This document shows positions 7,404 through 14,994 of a stretch of DNA of 14,994 nucleotides, piece after piece. The position numbers and the translations under genes are program-made. Position 1 is the stretch's first letter, and every line of letters starts with the position of its first letter. Where the stretch lies: contig PJAB01001368.1 of assembly GCA_002887195.1 (NCBI GenBank), positions 1-14,994 on the forward strand. The letters run 5' to 3'. This DNA is from Chrysochromulina parva (taxonomy: Eukaryota > Haptophyta > Prymnesiales > Chrysochromulinaceae). Below the pieces are notes generated by a model. That model was not told where the DNA came from. It ran no database searches and saw only the letters and a list, made by a program, of their open reading frames with translations.

Positions 7404-10170
7404 ATGCTACCCACACTACCCACGCTGCTGCTGCCGCTGCTGCTGCTGCTGCTGCCAGGCGTGCCCTCGCTGTCGCTTCGACAGGGGCCGGCTCGTTCTC
7501 GACGCCAAAAAGCGCTGACAATAGATCAGCAGGTGGCCCAGCTTGCGGTCATGCATGAAACAGGCGTCCTAAACGACGAGCAGTTTTCGGCGTGTGTCAA
7601 GGCTCTCCGCCCCAGCCAGCCGATGGACCCGCTTACAGTGCCGTCGCGAGAACAGCCGAGCAGAACGCCACCGCCTCATTCTCGAGCGCCATCTCGAGTT
7701 CTAGGCGCCCGATCAACTAGCCATGCCGACGCAGCGCCGCCGCCAATCGAAAATGGCGGTGAAGCGGCAGCGTATGCCGCGTACTGGGAGGAGCTCCTGA
7801 GACGAGAATACAGAGAGGCTGCGGATAGCCTGAGGCAGCGGCGCTCCAAGTGGCCGCGAGCGCGCCTCGAGTCGAGCGGCTTGTGCCTCTTCGATGCATG
7901 CGCGACCCCAGATGAGGAGCTGTACGGAGAGAAGGTGGTGCGGGTGAGCAAGCCAGGGGAGACGCGGATGGCCGACCGGTTCAACCGTGGTGACATCCTG
8001 GTGCTCAGCCCCGATCGGCGCTCTCTGTTCGGTGAGAGCGCCGAGTTCGTGCCGCGCGAGTGCTGCGTCGTCGACACCGGCAAGGACTGGTTAACGGTCG
8101 GGGTCGGCCTAAGGTGGCGAACGTCGGGATGAAATGCCTCTTGATTGACCCTGGATTGCCACTCTCATTCCACACTCATCGGCCCCCATCGGCACTCCTT
8201 GCGGTCACAGTTGGCCAACGGGCCTGTGGGAGGCGCGCCGACGTCCTGGTTCCTTCGGGGTGCTGCTCGAGCGCGCGGCGCCGCAAGGAGCACTCCAAGC
8301 ACAGCTGGCGGCGCTCGAAATGGTACGCAAGGGATCCGCTGGCGAGGCCGCCGCGCTGCTCACGCTGGACGAGAAGAGTCTCTGCGAAGGCGCCGCTCGC
8401 ATCCCTTCCCGCCTCATGGTGCTCGGCGCGGGCGCTGTGTCGGGCGCGAGAGCAACGCATCAGCCGGGCGTGGCAGTTAGCCAGGTCACCGCTGGCCCGC
8501 CTCCACCTGATCTTCCGCGATCTCCCATGAACGATCTCGAGCAGCTGGGCGACTCGATTGTCCAAGCCATCAGTTTGGCGAAGCGCCGCGGGGCGTTCGT
8601 GCCCAATCCGTCGCAAGAGGGTGCGATTGCGTGGGCGCTGGGTCGCCGCCTTTCCCTAATTAGGGGTCCCCCGGGCACTGGCAAGACGCGCACTGCTGCT
8701 CTACTCATCTCGAGTGCTCTGAAGCTGAGCTCCGACCGACCAGAATTGACGTCCTCGCCGAGGGTGCTACCGGCACCGAGGGTGCTGGCCGTCGCGCACA
8801 GCAACGGGGCCGCGGATGTGCTCCTTGCGGCACTCATGCGCCTCGGAGTCCCAGCTGTGCGCGCGGGACGTCCAGCGACTGTGGCCCCCGCCGTGCGCCA
8901 TCGGACTGCATTGGCGCTCGCGGATCAGCATCCGGAGGTGATGGGCTTACGAAGGCAGGCTCAGAACGTGTCGCTCGCGCCGCACGAACGGTCAGCTGTG
9001 TCGGCTAAGGTGCGAGACCGATTGCCGCTTCATAGCCTCTTGATTGCCGCTCAATTGACTCTTGATTGCCGCTTCATTGCCTCTTGATTGCCGCTTCATT
9101 GCCTCTTGATTGCCGCTTCATTGACTCTTGATTGCCGCTTCATTGACTCTTGATTGCCGCTCAATTGACTCTTGATTGCCGCCCATTGCCACGCATTGCC
9201 ACGCATGGCGCCCCAGGTGCGGGACGTACGTGAGGAGGTCTGCCAGCTCCTCCTGCGCACGGCACCCGTCGTGGTCTCCAGCTGCGTCGGAGCCTCTCAA
9301 CTTCTCGCCGAGAATGTCTCTTTTCCGATGGTCGTCCTTGACGAAGGGTCGCAGGCGACGGAGCCCGCGCTGCTCTGCGCGCTGGCGGCGGCCAAGGCGG
9401 AGCAGCTCGTCATCCTCGGGGACACGCGCCAGTTGCCGCCGACCGTCGCTTCCGAGTCCGTTGAGCTTCGTCAAGCGCTCGGCTTCTCGCCAATGGCGCG
9501 GCTTGAGAAGATTGGCGTCGGGCAGAGGACTCTCGCGGTGCAGTACCGCATGCCTCCCGAGCTGCTCCGGTTCCCCTCACGCTACTTTTACGAGTCGCTC
9601 GTCACGTGCCCCAAGGGTCGAGCTAGTACGCGCCCGCCGAAGGGCTTTGCATGGCCGGGCGGTCAGCCGCTGTGCTTCATCCACCTAGGGCACGACCTCG
9701 AAGTTGGTCACGCCGAGGGCGGCAAGAGCAACCCCGAAGAGGCCGCCCTCGCCGCACGGATCGTAACGGCCATCTTGGACGCGGGCGAGGTCTCACCGGC
9801 CAATGTCGCCATCATCGCACCCTACGCGCGCCAGGTCGATCAGATCCGCGAGCAGCTAGTGGGCGCTGTGGCGAGCGCGTGTCGCGTCGGCACAGTGGAC
9901 TCCTTCCAAGGGCAGGAGACCGATCTCGTCATCTTCTCGGCCACGAGATCAAACGAGCTCGGAGACATGGGCTTCTTACAAGATCCGCGGCGCCTGTGCG
10001 TGGCCATCACACGCGCGAGGCGCGGGCTGATCCTCGTAGGTGACGTGCGCACACTCCGCCGCTCGCATCACTGGACAGCGCTCATCGACGACTGCGAGAC
10101 TCGCGGATGCCTGATAAATGCAGCGGACTTGTTCGAATGCCCTGTCGAGGAGCAAGAGGAAGCAGCATAG
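7404..10170 (+). CDS. UPF1/IGHMBP2-type SF1 helicase with N-terminal signal peptide (exons 7404-8113, 8211-9009, 9217-10170)
   Basis: Three exons join to 820 residues. SF1B helicase motifs are complete: Walker A GPPGTGKT (about 388-395), motif Ia AHSNGAADVL, Walker B LDEGSQ (D545), motif III GDTRQLPP (about 571), motif IV QYRM (about 612), motif V VDSFQGQE (about 730) and motif VI VAITRARR (about 768). Order and spacing fit the UPF1/IGHMBP2/SETX group: ATP-driven translocases on RNA or DNA. The region before Walker A includes an IGHMBP2-like beta-barrel (RFNRGDILVLSPD) and a SHOCT-like segment (QVAQLAVMHETGVLNDEQF, about 44-62). The N-terminus is unusual: residues 1-24 (MLPTLPTLLLPLLLLLLPGV and following) form a strong signal peptide followed by a basic Ser/Arg stretch, so a plastid or secretory location is possible. 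The first intron is phase 2, the second phase 0. Closely followed by the Hsp70-like gene. Confidence 0.92.
7425..7454 (+). repeat. CTG trinucleotide repeat encoding the poly-Leu signal core
   Basis: (CTG)3-CCG-(CTG)6 in frame with ATG 7404 encodes LLLPLLLLLL, the hydrophobic core of the predicted signal peptide. A microsatellite could change the length of the leader between strains. Confidence 0.9.
8114..8210 (+). other. Spliceosomal intron 1 of the helicase gene (97 nt, phase 2)
   Basis: Donor CTAAG|GTGGCG, acceptor GGTCACAG|TTGG. Splicing joins VGVGL to SWPTGLWEARR and restores the frame, which otherwise stops at 8130. It contains TGCCTCTTGATTG (8135-8147), also found in the next intron, and GATTGCCACTCTCAT (8154-8168), matching the 3' ends of the introns at 6446 and 10993. 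The junctions are similar: AAGGTGGCGAACG at the donor, CAGTTGGCCAACG at the acceptor. Confidence 0.82.
9010..9216 (+). other. Spliceosomal intron 2 of the helicase gene (207 nt, phase 0)
   Basis: Donor GCTAAG|GTGCGAGAC, acceptor GCCCCAG|GTGCGGGAC. Splicing joins SAK to VRDVREEVCQLL, a natural lead into the Walker B region. Retention would stop at 9085 although the length is a multiple of three. AGGTGCGNGAC occurs at both ends, 10 of 11 identical. Most of the interior is a 22-bp tandem repeat. Confidence 0.88.
9037..9180 (+). repeat. 22-bp tandem repeat array inside helicase intron 2
   Basis: Six full units at 9037, 9059, 9081, 9103, 9125 and 9147, plus a partial seventh at 9169-9180. All begin CTCTTGATTGCCGCT; only the last seven bases vary. 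Units 1 and 6 end CAATTGA, units 2 and 3 end TCATTGC, units 4 and 5 end TCATTGA. Identical units are therefore adjacent or at the two ends, as expected from repeated block duplication. Degenerate CATTGCC units continue to about 9205. Confidence 0.95.
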
Positions 10171-10311
10171 CCGGGTGGCCATTTTAAATACAACAGCGCA
10201 TTCGAAATTCGTCAATGGTGCATTCACAATACCATGCAACACCTCTTCACAACGCCAACGCGCCCACGTCGATCGCCGCTATAACACACGTTCTGAAGCC
10301 AGAGTTGCAAA
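10171..10311. other. Short spacer between helicase and Hsp70-like genes
   Basis: These 141 bp hold the helicase 3' end and the 5' leader of the next gene. A TATA-like TTTAAATA (10183-10190) lies about 120 bp before ATG 10312. It could be a promoter element or part of an A-rich 3'-end signal; I cannot tell which. Confidence 0.35.
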
Positions 10312-12941
10312 ATGGCCCTGGCCACGACAGGCGCTGCTATGCCAATGCCCATGGCGGTGATGGCACCCATGCCCATACCATCCGCCGGCGCGTCGGTGCC
10401 GACCACATCGTTTTCAGCGCCGTCGGCTCCAGGCGGCTTTCTGTGGGAGGCGGCAACGGCCACCGACGATGAGATCGCAATCGGCATTGACCTGGGCTGC
10501 GCGAGCATACGCGTCGCCATGTGGAGCGCCGCGGACGGCGTTGCCGTGCCGATTCCGTGCGGCGAGGAGGAGGAAGGCCTCATCGCCGCTGCCCTCGCGA
10601 TGCCGTGCTGCGTGTCGTACTCGACGGCGACGACCGTACTGATCGGCGACGAAGCACTCACCGGAGCGGCCAACGGTTCTGCTCCGCCGCCGCTCCTGGG
10701 GCTGCAGCGCCTGCTCGGGCGCAAGTACGACTCGCTGGGCGGCGCGCGCTGGCTCGAGCGCGAGGCGGACGAGCTCTTCGGATGCAGCTTGGAGGCCGAG
10801 GGAGCCGAGGCGCGGCTGCGGCTCACGTTCGCGCGGCCAGCGCCCTCGGGGCTCAAGAGGCGCGGCGCGAGCGACGTGCCCTCGCCCCGAGGCGGTGCCG
10901 CCAAGGCCCCTAAGTCGGCTACGATTGATAAGCTCGTCGCGCCCGAGGAGGCGCTCACGAAGCTGCTGCTCAAGGTCAAGGCACGCGCACAGGCGAGTTT
11001 GCCTCTGGTCGCCTCTCTGATGGGCACTGATGGCCTCTAAGTGCCACTGATCGCCTCATGAGTCCACGGGTGGCATGGAGGTGACGTGGCGCGCTGATTG
11101 CATTTGATTGCCTCCCTCATCAGGAGTACACGGGTGGCATGGAGGTGACGCACGCAGCACTGGTGGTTCCCGCGCACTGGAGCCTCACACAGCGGCGAGC
11201 CGCGCACGACTGCGCCCTGCTCGCCGGGCTCACACCCCTCGCCGTCGTCGGTCAGCCGGTCGCCAGCCTCCTCGAAGGACTGCCGCCGCCGCCACCGCCG
11301 CCGCCACCGCCGCCGTCGACCGATTCGTCGTCGGTGTCCGAGCGAGAGCGCCGTGTCGAGCGAGGGCGTGGTCGTGAGCAACTGCGTCTGTTGATCGATT
11401 GGGGTGCTGGCGCGTGCACCGCCTCCCTCCTGCTCGAGACGGCGCTCGAGACGGCCAACGAGCTGCCCGCGACGACGCTAGAGAACGCCGACGAGCTGCC
11501 CGCCACGAGGGACGGCTACTGGCATCGCCGGCTCGTGGCTATCTGCGCCGACGACGGGTGCGGCGGCCTCCCACTCGACCGGCACGTGGCGCGTCGCCTC
11601 GCGACGGACGTGGGCAGACAAGCCGCAGCAGGGGGGGCTGACCTAAACAGCCCCCGCAACCGTTACGCCCTGCTACGCGCGGCCGAGCAGCTCAAACTGG
11701 GCTTGTTTGGCGGCGGCGAGGGCGGCGGCGAGGGCGGCGGTGAGGTCGGCGGCGAGGGCGGCGGCAAGGGCGGTGAGGGTGCAAGCTCTGCCGCAATCTC
11801 GATCGAGCTCGTCGATTCCCTACCGATCGAGATGACCCTCGAGATGACCGCCGTTGAGTGGGCCGAGGCCGTGCAGGCGCCCCTTAAGTCTCTCGAGGGG
11901 CGCCTGGCCGCCATGCTTGAGCGCGCTGGGCGGTCGCACGTGGGTGTGCCAATTGTGGCGGCACATATGGGGGGTGGCACCGCCCGCTGCGCGCACGTGC
12001 GTGCACTGCTGCGACGGGTGCTTGCCGCGGCTGCGCCCTCTTGTCAACTTTGCTTCTTCGAGACCGAAGGCGAAGTCGGAGGTGGCGGCGGTGAGGGCGG
12101 TGGTGGCGGTAAGGGTAGCGACGGCAGGGGCGGCGGTGGCGTCAGCAAGGGCGGCGGCGCTGCCGAGGATGATGGCGCTGCCGAGGATGATGGCGACAAG
12201 GGCGATGACGGAGGAGTCGCATTTGCAGCGGCGCGCGGCGCTGCGGCGCTTGCAGCTCACCGTCTGCAACCGAGTGCCGTCGAGGCTGCATGGCCACGCA
12301 CGCACGCGCACTGGACGTGGCAGCAGTGTGAGGTCTCCGACGCGCTGCCTCACCCTGTGAGTGTGGAAGAGGCGAGCGGCCAACGCACGCGCCTCTTCGA
12401 GGCGTACGTGACACCGCCGGGGGCCTCCGAGCGATTGACCTTCAGTGCCACGAGGGACGAGCTTGTGGTCCGGTTGGTGGAGGGCAGCGCGCTGGCCGAT
12501 GGCGGCGAGGATGGCGGTAACGATGATAACGGCGGCTCGACGCCTCTGCTCAACGTCATCGTGCCCCCGACGCGTCGGCGGCCTCCCTCGCTGCTGCGCC
12601 GTCTGCTTGGCGGCGGGCCCGGGCCGTCGGAGAGTTCGGATGAGCGCACGGTGATCGTTTCGTGGACGAATACGGGGGTGCTCGAGGCAGATGTGTTGGG
12701 CGAAGGCGACGACGACGACGAAGGAGACGAGGCGCGGCGCCCACGGATTGGTGTGTGTGGCACACTGCTGATGCTCCTTCTCGTCACTGCGAGCGTCCTC
12801 GCTGCCTTCCCTGCCGCAGCCCTACACAACGCGCCGAGCCCGCCCGCTCCCGAGCGCACCCCGAGCGCCAGTGTGGCGGAACAAGGCAAGTCGAATGGCA
12901 CGGGCGAGCGCGGCGGGCAAGGGACGGACGCAGCTGCTTGA
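10312..12941 (+). CDS. Divergent Hsp70/Hsp110-like protein with C-terminal membrane segment (exons 10312-10992 and 11124-12941)
   Basis: Two exons join to 832 residues. Hsp70 ATPase landmarks are present but altered: phosphate-1 loop IGIDLGCASIRVAM (57-70), LLGRKYDS (134-141), then across the splice KVKARAQ-EYTGG and VVPAHWSLTQRRAAHDCALL (240-259) with GLTPLAVVGQPVASLLEG. The phosphate-2 loop is weak (LLIDWGAGACTASLLLE instead of a DLGGGT type), and GGGTARCAHVRALLRR replaces the usual GGSTR helix. EVSDALPHPVSVEEASGQRT resembles the start of the Hsp110 substrate-binding domain. Poly-Pro, GGE and acidic runs interrupt the fold. IGVCGTLLMLLLVTASVLAA (about 769-788) is a transmembrane candidate, followed by a polar tail. 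It may be a membrane-bound co-chaperone or nucleotide-exchange-like protein with reduced ATPase activity. Family assignment is fairly sure; function is inference. Confidence 0.83.
10993..11123 (+). other. GC-AG intron of the Hsp70-like gene (131 nt, phase 0)
   Basis: Donor CAG|GCGAGT, acceptor CCTCATCAG|GAG. The donor is GC rather than GT but otherwise fits the consensus well. Splicing joins KVKARAQ to EYTGGMEVTHAALVVPA, which reproduces the Hsp70 spacing; the alternative GT donor at 10975 would delete six residues of the helix. Unspliced, the frame stops at 11038. It contains TGATCGCCTC, TGATTGC and GATTGCCTCCCTCATCAG. Confidence 0.82.
11060..11150 (+). repeat. 27-bp direct duplication of the exon start inside the intron
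   Basis: 11060-11086 (GAGTCCACGGGTGGCATGGA then GGTGACG) matches 11124-11150, the first 27 bases of exon 2, with one mismatch. Upstream, CCTCAT-G precedes the intronic copy where the real acceptor has CCTCATCAG-G, so the intronic copy lacks a working CAG acceptor. Confidence 0.93.
11281..11317 (+). repeat. CCG/CCA repeat encoding poly-proline
   Basis: CCGCCGCCGCCACCG-type triplets encode about eleven consecutive prolines inside the Hsp70-like ATPase domain, at the junction between its first and second halves. It is an in-frame simple-sequence insertion. Confidence 0.9.
11707..11778 (+). repeat. GGCGGCGAG-type repeat encoding Gly-Gly-Glu units
   Basis: A nine-base motif (GGCGGCGAG and variants with GTC or AAG) encodes GGGEGGGE-like sequence in the Hsp70-like protein. 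Related Gly-rich and acidic runs recur around 12080-12220. These simple repeats explain much of the extra length. Confidence 0.88.
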
Positions 12942-13524
12942 TCTTGAACCGTACCCTTGAGAGACGTGAGCATGAGAGTTGAGACCGGATACTGACTGTG
13001 CTGAAGGCTGTACAACCGAGCGTAGCACGCACCTGCTTGGCAGTGCGCGTCAGCAGCCCGCCTCCAGCACTGCTGGGCGCGCTTGCGCGCCATCTTGGCC
13101 ATTTTGCCGGGCGCGCGGGCTGGTACGCGCGCAGGCGGTGCGCCGGCGTCCGCGGGCGGCCGTCGTGCCGTGGCTTAGCTGCCAGCTGTCAGCTCACAGC
13201 TCGATCGCGTGTCCGGGCTTTGCATAACGCTCGGAGGGTGACTCGGAGGGCGCCCTTTCTCTCGGTGTCGTCGTTGAGATTGTTTTGACATGAGCTGCGA
13301 GCATGAGAGACCTTTGTGCGAGCACATGTCTAGAAGCTCGCCACAATGTTTCTGAGCACCAGTCTGTGTGGAGCGCGCGCGCGCTCGCTTTGCGTAAATT
13401 TTCAGTACCCTATACTAACCCTATTGAAAACGCCTTTTAAGAAAGCGTCCAAATTAGGAAATAACTTTACAGAACACGAAATAGCGATCCACACATGTTC
13501 ACAATGCTTGGTTGCTTGCACAAT
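12942..13524. other. Convergent spacer of about 580 bp, no gene seen
   Basis: It lies between the Hsp70-like stop codon and the stop of the minus-strand LRR gene, so it should hold both 3' ends. Short ORFs have no recognisable content. GAGCATGAGAG occurs twice (12968-12978 and 13299-13309). Four AGCT cores cluster at about 13176-13200 (TTAGCTGCCAGCTGTCAGCT and onward). The last 130 bp are AT-richer. No AATAAA was noticed on either strand. Confidence 0.45.
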
Positions 13525-14994
13525 CTACAGCTTCAACTCTAATCGAAATCCACTCCGACCCTTCTCCGCATCTCGCACTGCTTGTTTCCCAGCATCTCCC
13601 ATGCTGTTGTACTCGAGGTCGAGCTTGGTCAGGACCGTGTTGACCTTCAGCGCCTCAGCGATCGCCTTGGCACCCACCGCACCGATCTCGTTAAAGTCAA
13701 GGCGCAGGGTGGTCAAGACCGCGTTGACCTTCAGCGCCTCCGCGATCGCGATGGCTCCCTCCAGACCGAACATGTTGTTGTCCCAGAGGATGAGCTCAGT
13801 CAGGACCGTCATGAACTGCAGGTCCGACCCGATCAGGATGGCGTCGGCAGGTCGAAGCCCCTGGCTATCAAACTTGGCCTCCGTCTGGTCGCGCCTCATG
13901 CCTGAGAGCATGATGCCCTTCTCCGTACCGATCTGGGCGAGCATCGTGGCCGACTCAACATCCAGGCTGTTCTTGAGCAAGTTGCAGTTCTTCAGCGCCG
14001 CGTTGACCTTCAGCGCCTCCGCGATCGCCTTGGCACCCTCGTCGCCGATCTCGTTGCCCCCGAGCCACAGCTCGGTCACCACCGCGTTGACCTTCAGCGC
14101 CTCCGCGATCGCGATGGCACCCTCATCCCCGATGTTGTTAACGTTCAGGTGCAGGGTGGTCAAAACCGCTTTGATCTTCAGCGCCTCGGCGATCGCGATG
14201 GCACCCTCATCCCCGATGCTGTTGTTCCAGAGGGACAGTGTGGTCACCACCGCATTGACCTTCAGCACCTCCGCGATCGCCTTGGCACCCTTGTCGCCGA
14301 TCGTGTTGACCCCGAGTCTCAGCTCGGTCAGGACCGCGTTGACCTTCAGCGCCTCCGCGATCGCCTTGGCACCGTCAGCGCCAATGCTGTTGTTCCCGAG
14401 ACCGAGCTCGTTCAACAACACCGCGTTGACCTTCAGCGCCTCCGCGATTGCGATGGCACCCTCATCCCCGATGTTGTTGAGCCCGAGGTAGAGGGTGATC
14501 ACCACCGCCGTGCCCGACTTCATGAGGGCCTCGGCAATGGCTTTGGCACCCTCCAGACCGATCTTGTTTTTGGAGAGGTCGAGCGTCCTCAAGGCCGCAA
14601 AGCGAGGCAGCACCTCGCACAGCTCGACGACGTCGGCGTCGCCCCACTCGAGCCCTTGGAACACGAGCGCGTCGACGGTGGTGACCTTGCCAAAGAATGC
14701 CGCGTACAGGTCCGCGACCTTGCTCACGTCGTACAAGTTGGTGAAGCGCTTCTCCGTCTGCAGCAGGCGCCGGGCCGTTTCTGGCGACGGCGGGGGCGGC
14801 CGACGCCGCGCGCACACGCACGCGAGCCTGTCGTCGCCGACCTCCCACCAGTTACCGGCGGGCCCGTAGGAGTTCGCCATCGCCCGCTCCGTACGCTTGG
14901 CGAGGTCGAGGCGCAGGAAGCCGGGCTTGATGGCGGCGCTGATGGCGGCCTCGACGTAGCACCAGCCCGAGTCCTCGTACGTCTCCGCGAGGGG
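13525..14994 (-). CDS. Ribonuclease-inhibitor-type LRR protein, 5' end beyond the right edge
   Basis: The minus-strand frame is open from the window edge to TAG at 13527-13525: 489 residues visible, start not in the window (ATG 14880 is probably internal, since the codons before it are clearly coding). The N-terminal part contains YEDSGWCYVEAAISAAIK and LRLDLAKRTERAM, then a Pro/Arg-rich linker and RFTNLYDVSKVADLYAAFFG. About ten 28-residue leucine-rich repeats follow, of the form LTELxLxxNxIGDEGAKAIAEALKVNAV. After the eighth an irregular segment of about 36 residues (from MLSGMRRDQTEAKF to IGSDLQFMTV) interrupts the solenoid. The protein ends DAGKQAVRDAEKGRSGFRLE and a few more residues. 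RI-type LRRs are protein-binding scaffolds; the partner is unknown. The DSGWC block suggests a conserved N-terminal domain shared by a protein family, recalled and not verified. No intron seen. Confidence 0.88.
   Translation of the reverse strand, partial: PLAETYEDSGWCYVEAAISAAIKPGFLRLDLAKRTERAMANSYGPAGNWWEVGDDRLACVCARRRPPPPSPETARRLLQTEKRFTNLYDVSKVADLYAAFFGKVTTVDALVFQGLEWGDADVVELCEVLPRFAALRTLDLSKNKIGLEGAKAIAEALMKSGTAVVITLYLGLNNIGDEGAIAIAEALKVNAVLLNELGLGNNSIGADGAKAIAEALKVNAVLTELRLGVNTIGDKGAKAIAEVLKVNAVVTTLSLWNNSIGDEGAIAIAEALKIKAVLTTLHLNVNNIGDEGAIAIAEALKVNAVVTELWLGGNEIGDEGAKAIAEALKVNAALKNCNLLKNSLDVESATMLAQIGTEKGIMLSGMRRDQTEAKFDSQGLRPADAILIGSDLQFMTVLTELILWDNNMFGLEGAIAIAEALKVNAVLTTLRLDFNEIGAVGAKAIAEALKVNTVLTKLDLEYNSMGDAGKQAVRDAEKGRSGFRLELKL
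13560..14597 (-). repeat. 84-bp tandem coding repeats of the LRR array
   Basis: The LRR units are close copies at DNA level, for example GCGTTGACCTTCAGCGCCTC followed by CGCGATCGC on the plus strand, recurring at about 84-bp spacing. Units alternate between GAKAIAEAL and GAIAIAEAL, a block AAG/ATC difference. Such similarity suggests recent duplication or gene conversion between units. Confidence 0.9.

Noticed and set aside
9037..9180. CRISPR-like array of 22-bp repeats
   Set aside because: There are no unique spacers; units are directly adjacent and lie in a spliced intron of a eukaryotic gene.
10224..11027. Minus-strand ORF opposite the Hsp70-like exon 1
   Set aside because: Ser/Ala/Arg-rich shadow; the plus strand holds the Hsp70 motifs.
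13346..14491. Plus-strand ORF of 381 codons with LTFSASAIA-type repeats
   Set aside because: It is the antisense shadow of the 84-bp LRR repeats.

Overview
The window is nuclear DNA from a GC-rich eukaryote, most likely a unicellular alga and perhaps a haptophyte. That placement is inference: it rests on GC-rich third codon positions, short spliceosomal introns in three genes, alanine/glycine/proline-rich insertions, a plastid-style signal leader, and LRR proteins of the IGDEGAKAIAEALKVNAV type, which I associate with such algae. There is no bacterial operon structure, CRISPR array, tRNA or rRNA.

Layout, left to right: (1) the 5' part of an unrecognised minus-strand gene that runs off the left edge and changes reading frame near position 230; (2) a divergently transcribed PRMT3-type arginine methyltransferase (1636-3288); (3) about 1 kb without a convincing gene; (4) a minus-strand class I SAM methyltransferase (4340-5281) of lower GC than its neighbours; (5) a divergent plus-strand SAP-WW-RRM RNA-binding protein with one intron; (6) a UPF1/IGHMBP2-type SF1 helicase with a signal peptide and two introns; (7) a divergent Hsp70/Hsp110-like protein with one intron and a C-terminal membrane segment; (8) a minus-strand LRR protein whose 5' part runs off the right edge.

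The most notable signal is in the introns. All four recognised introns, in three unrelated genes, contain the same low-complexity vocabulary (TGATTGCC, CTCTTGATTGCC, CTCTGATGAC, GATTGCCACCCTCAT). Two have expanded it into tandem arrays, of 10-bp units in one and 22-bp units in the other. I did not see arrays of this motif in the intergenic DNA or coding exons. At each intron the sequence around the acceptor is wholly or partly echoed near the donor or, in the fourth, inside the intron; there, 27 bp of exon start is duplicated with one mismatch. This looks like a family of mobile or duplicating introns (introner-like) or an intron-confined satellite built on branch-point-like CTGAT/TTGAT motifs.

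The genes share no pathway. PRMT3, the SAP-WW-RRM protein and the helicase all point loosely to RNA or ribosome biology, but their adjacency is probably ordinary eukaryotic gene order. All intron boundaries were inferred by eye from protein continuity and splice motifs, without transcript evidence.
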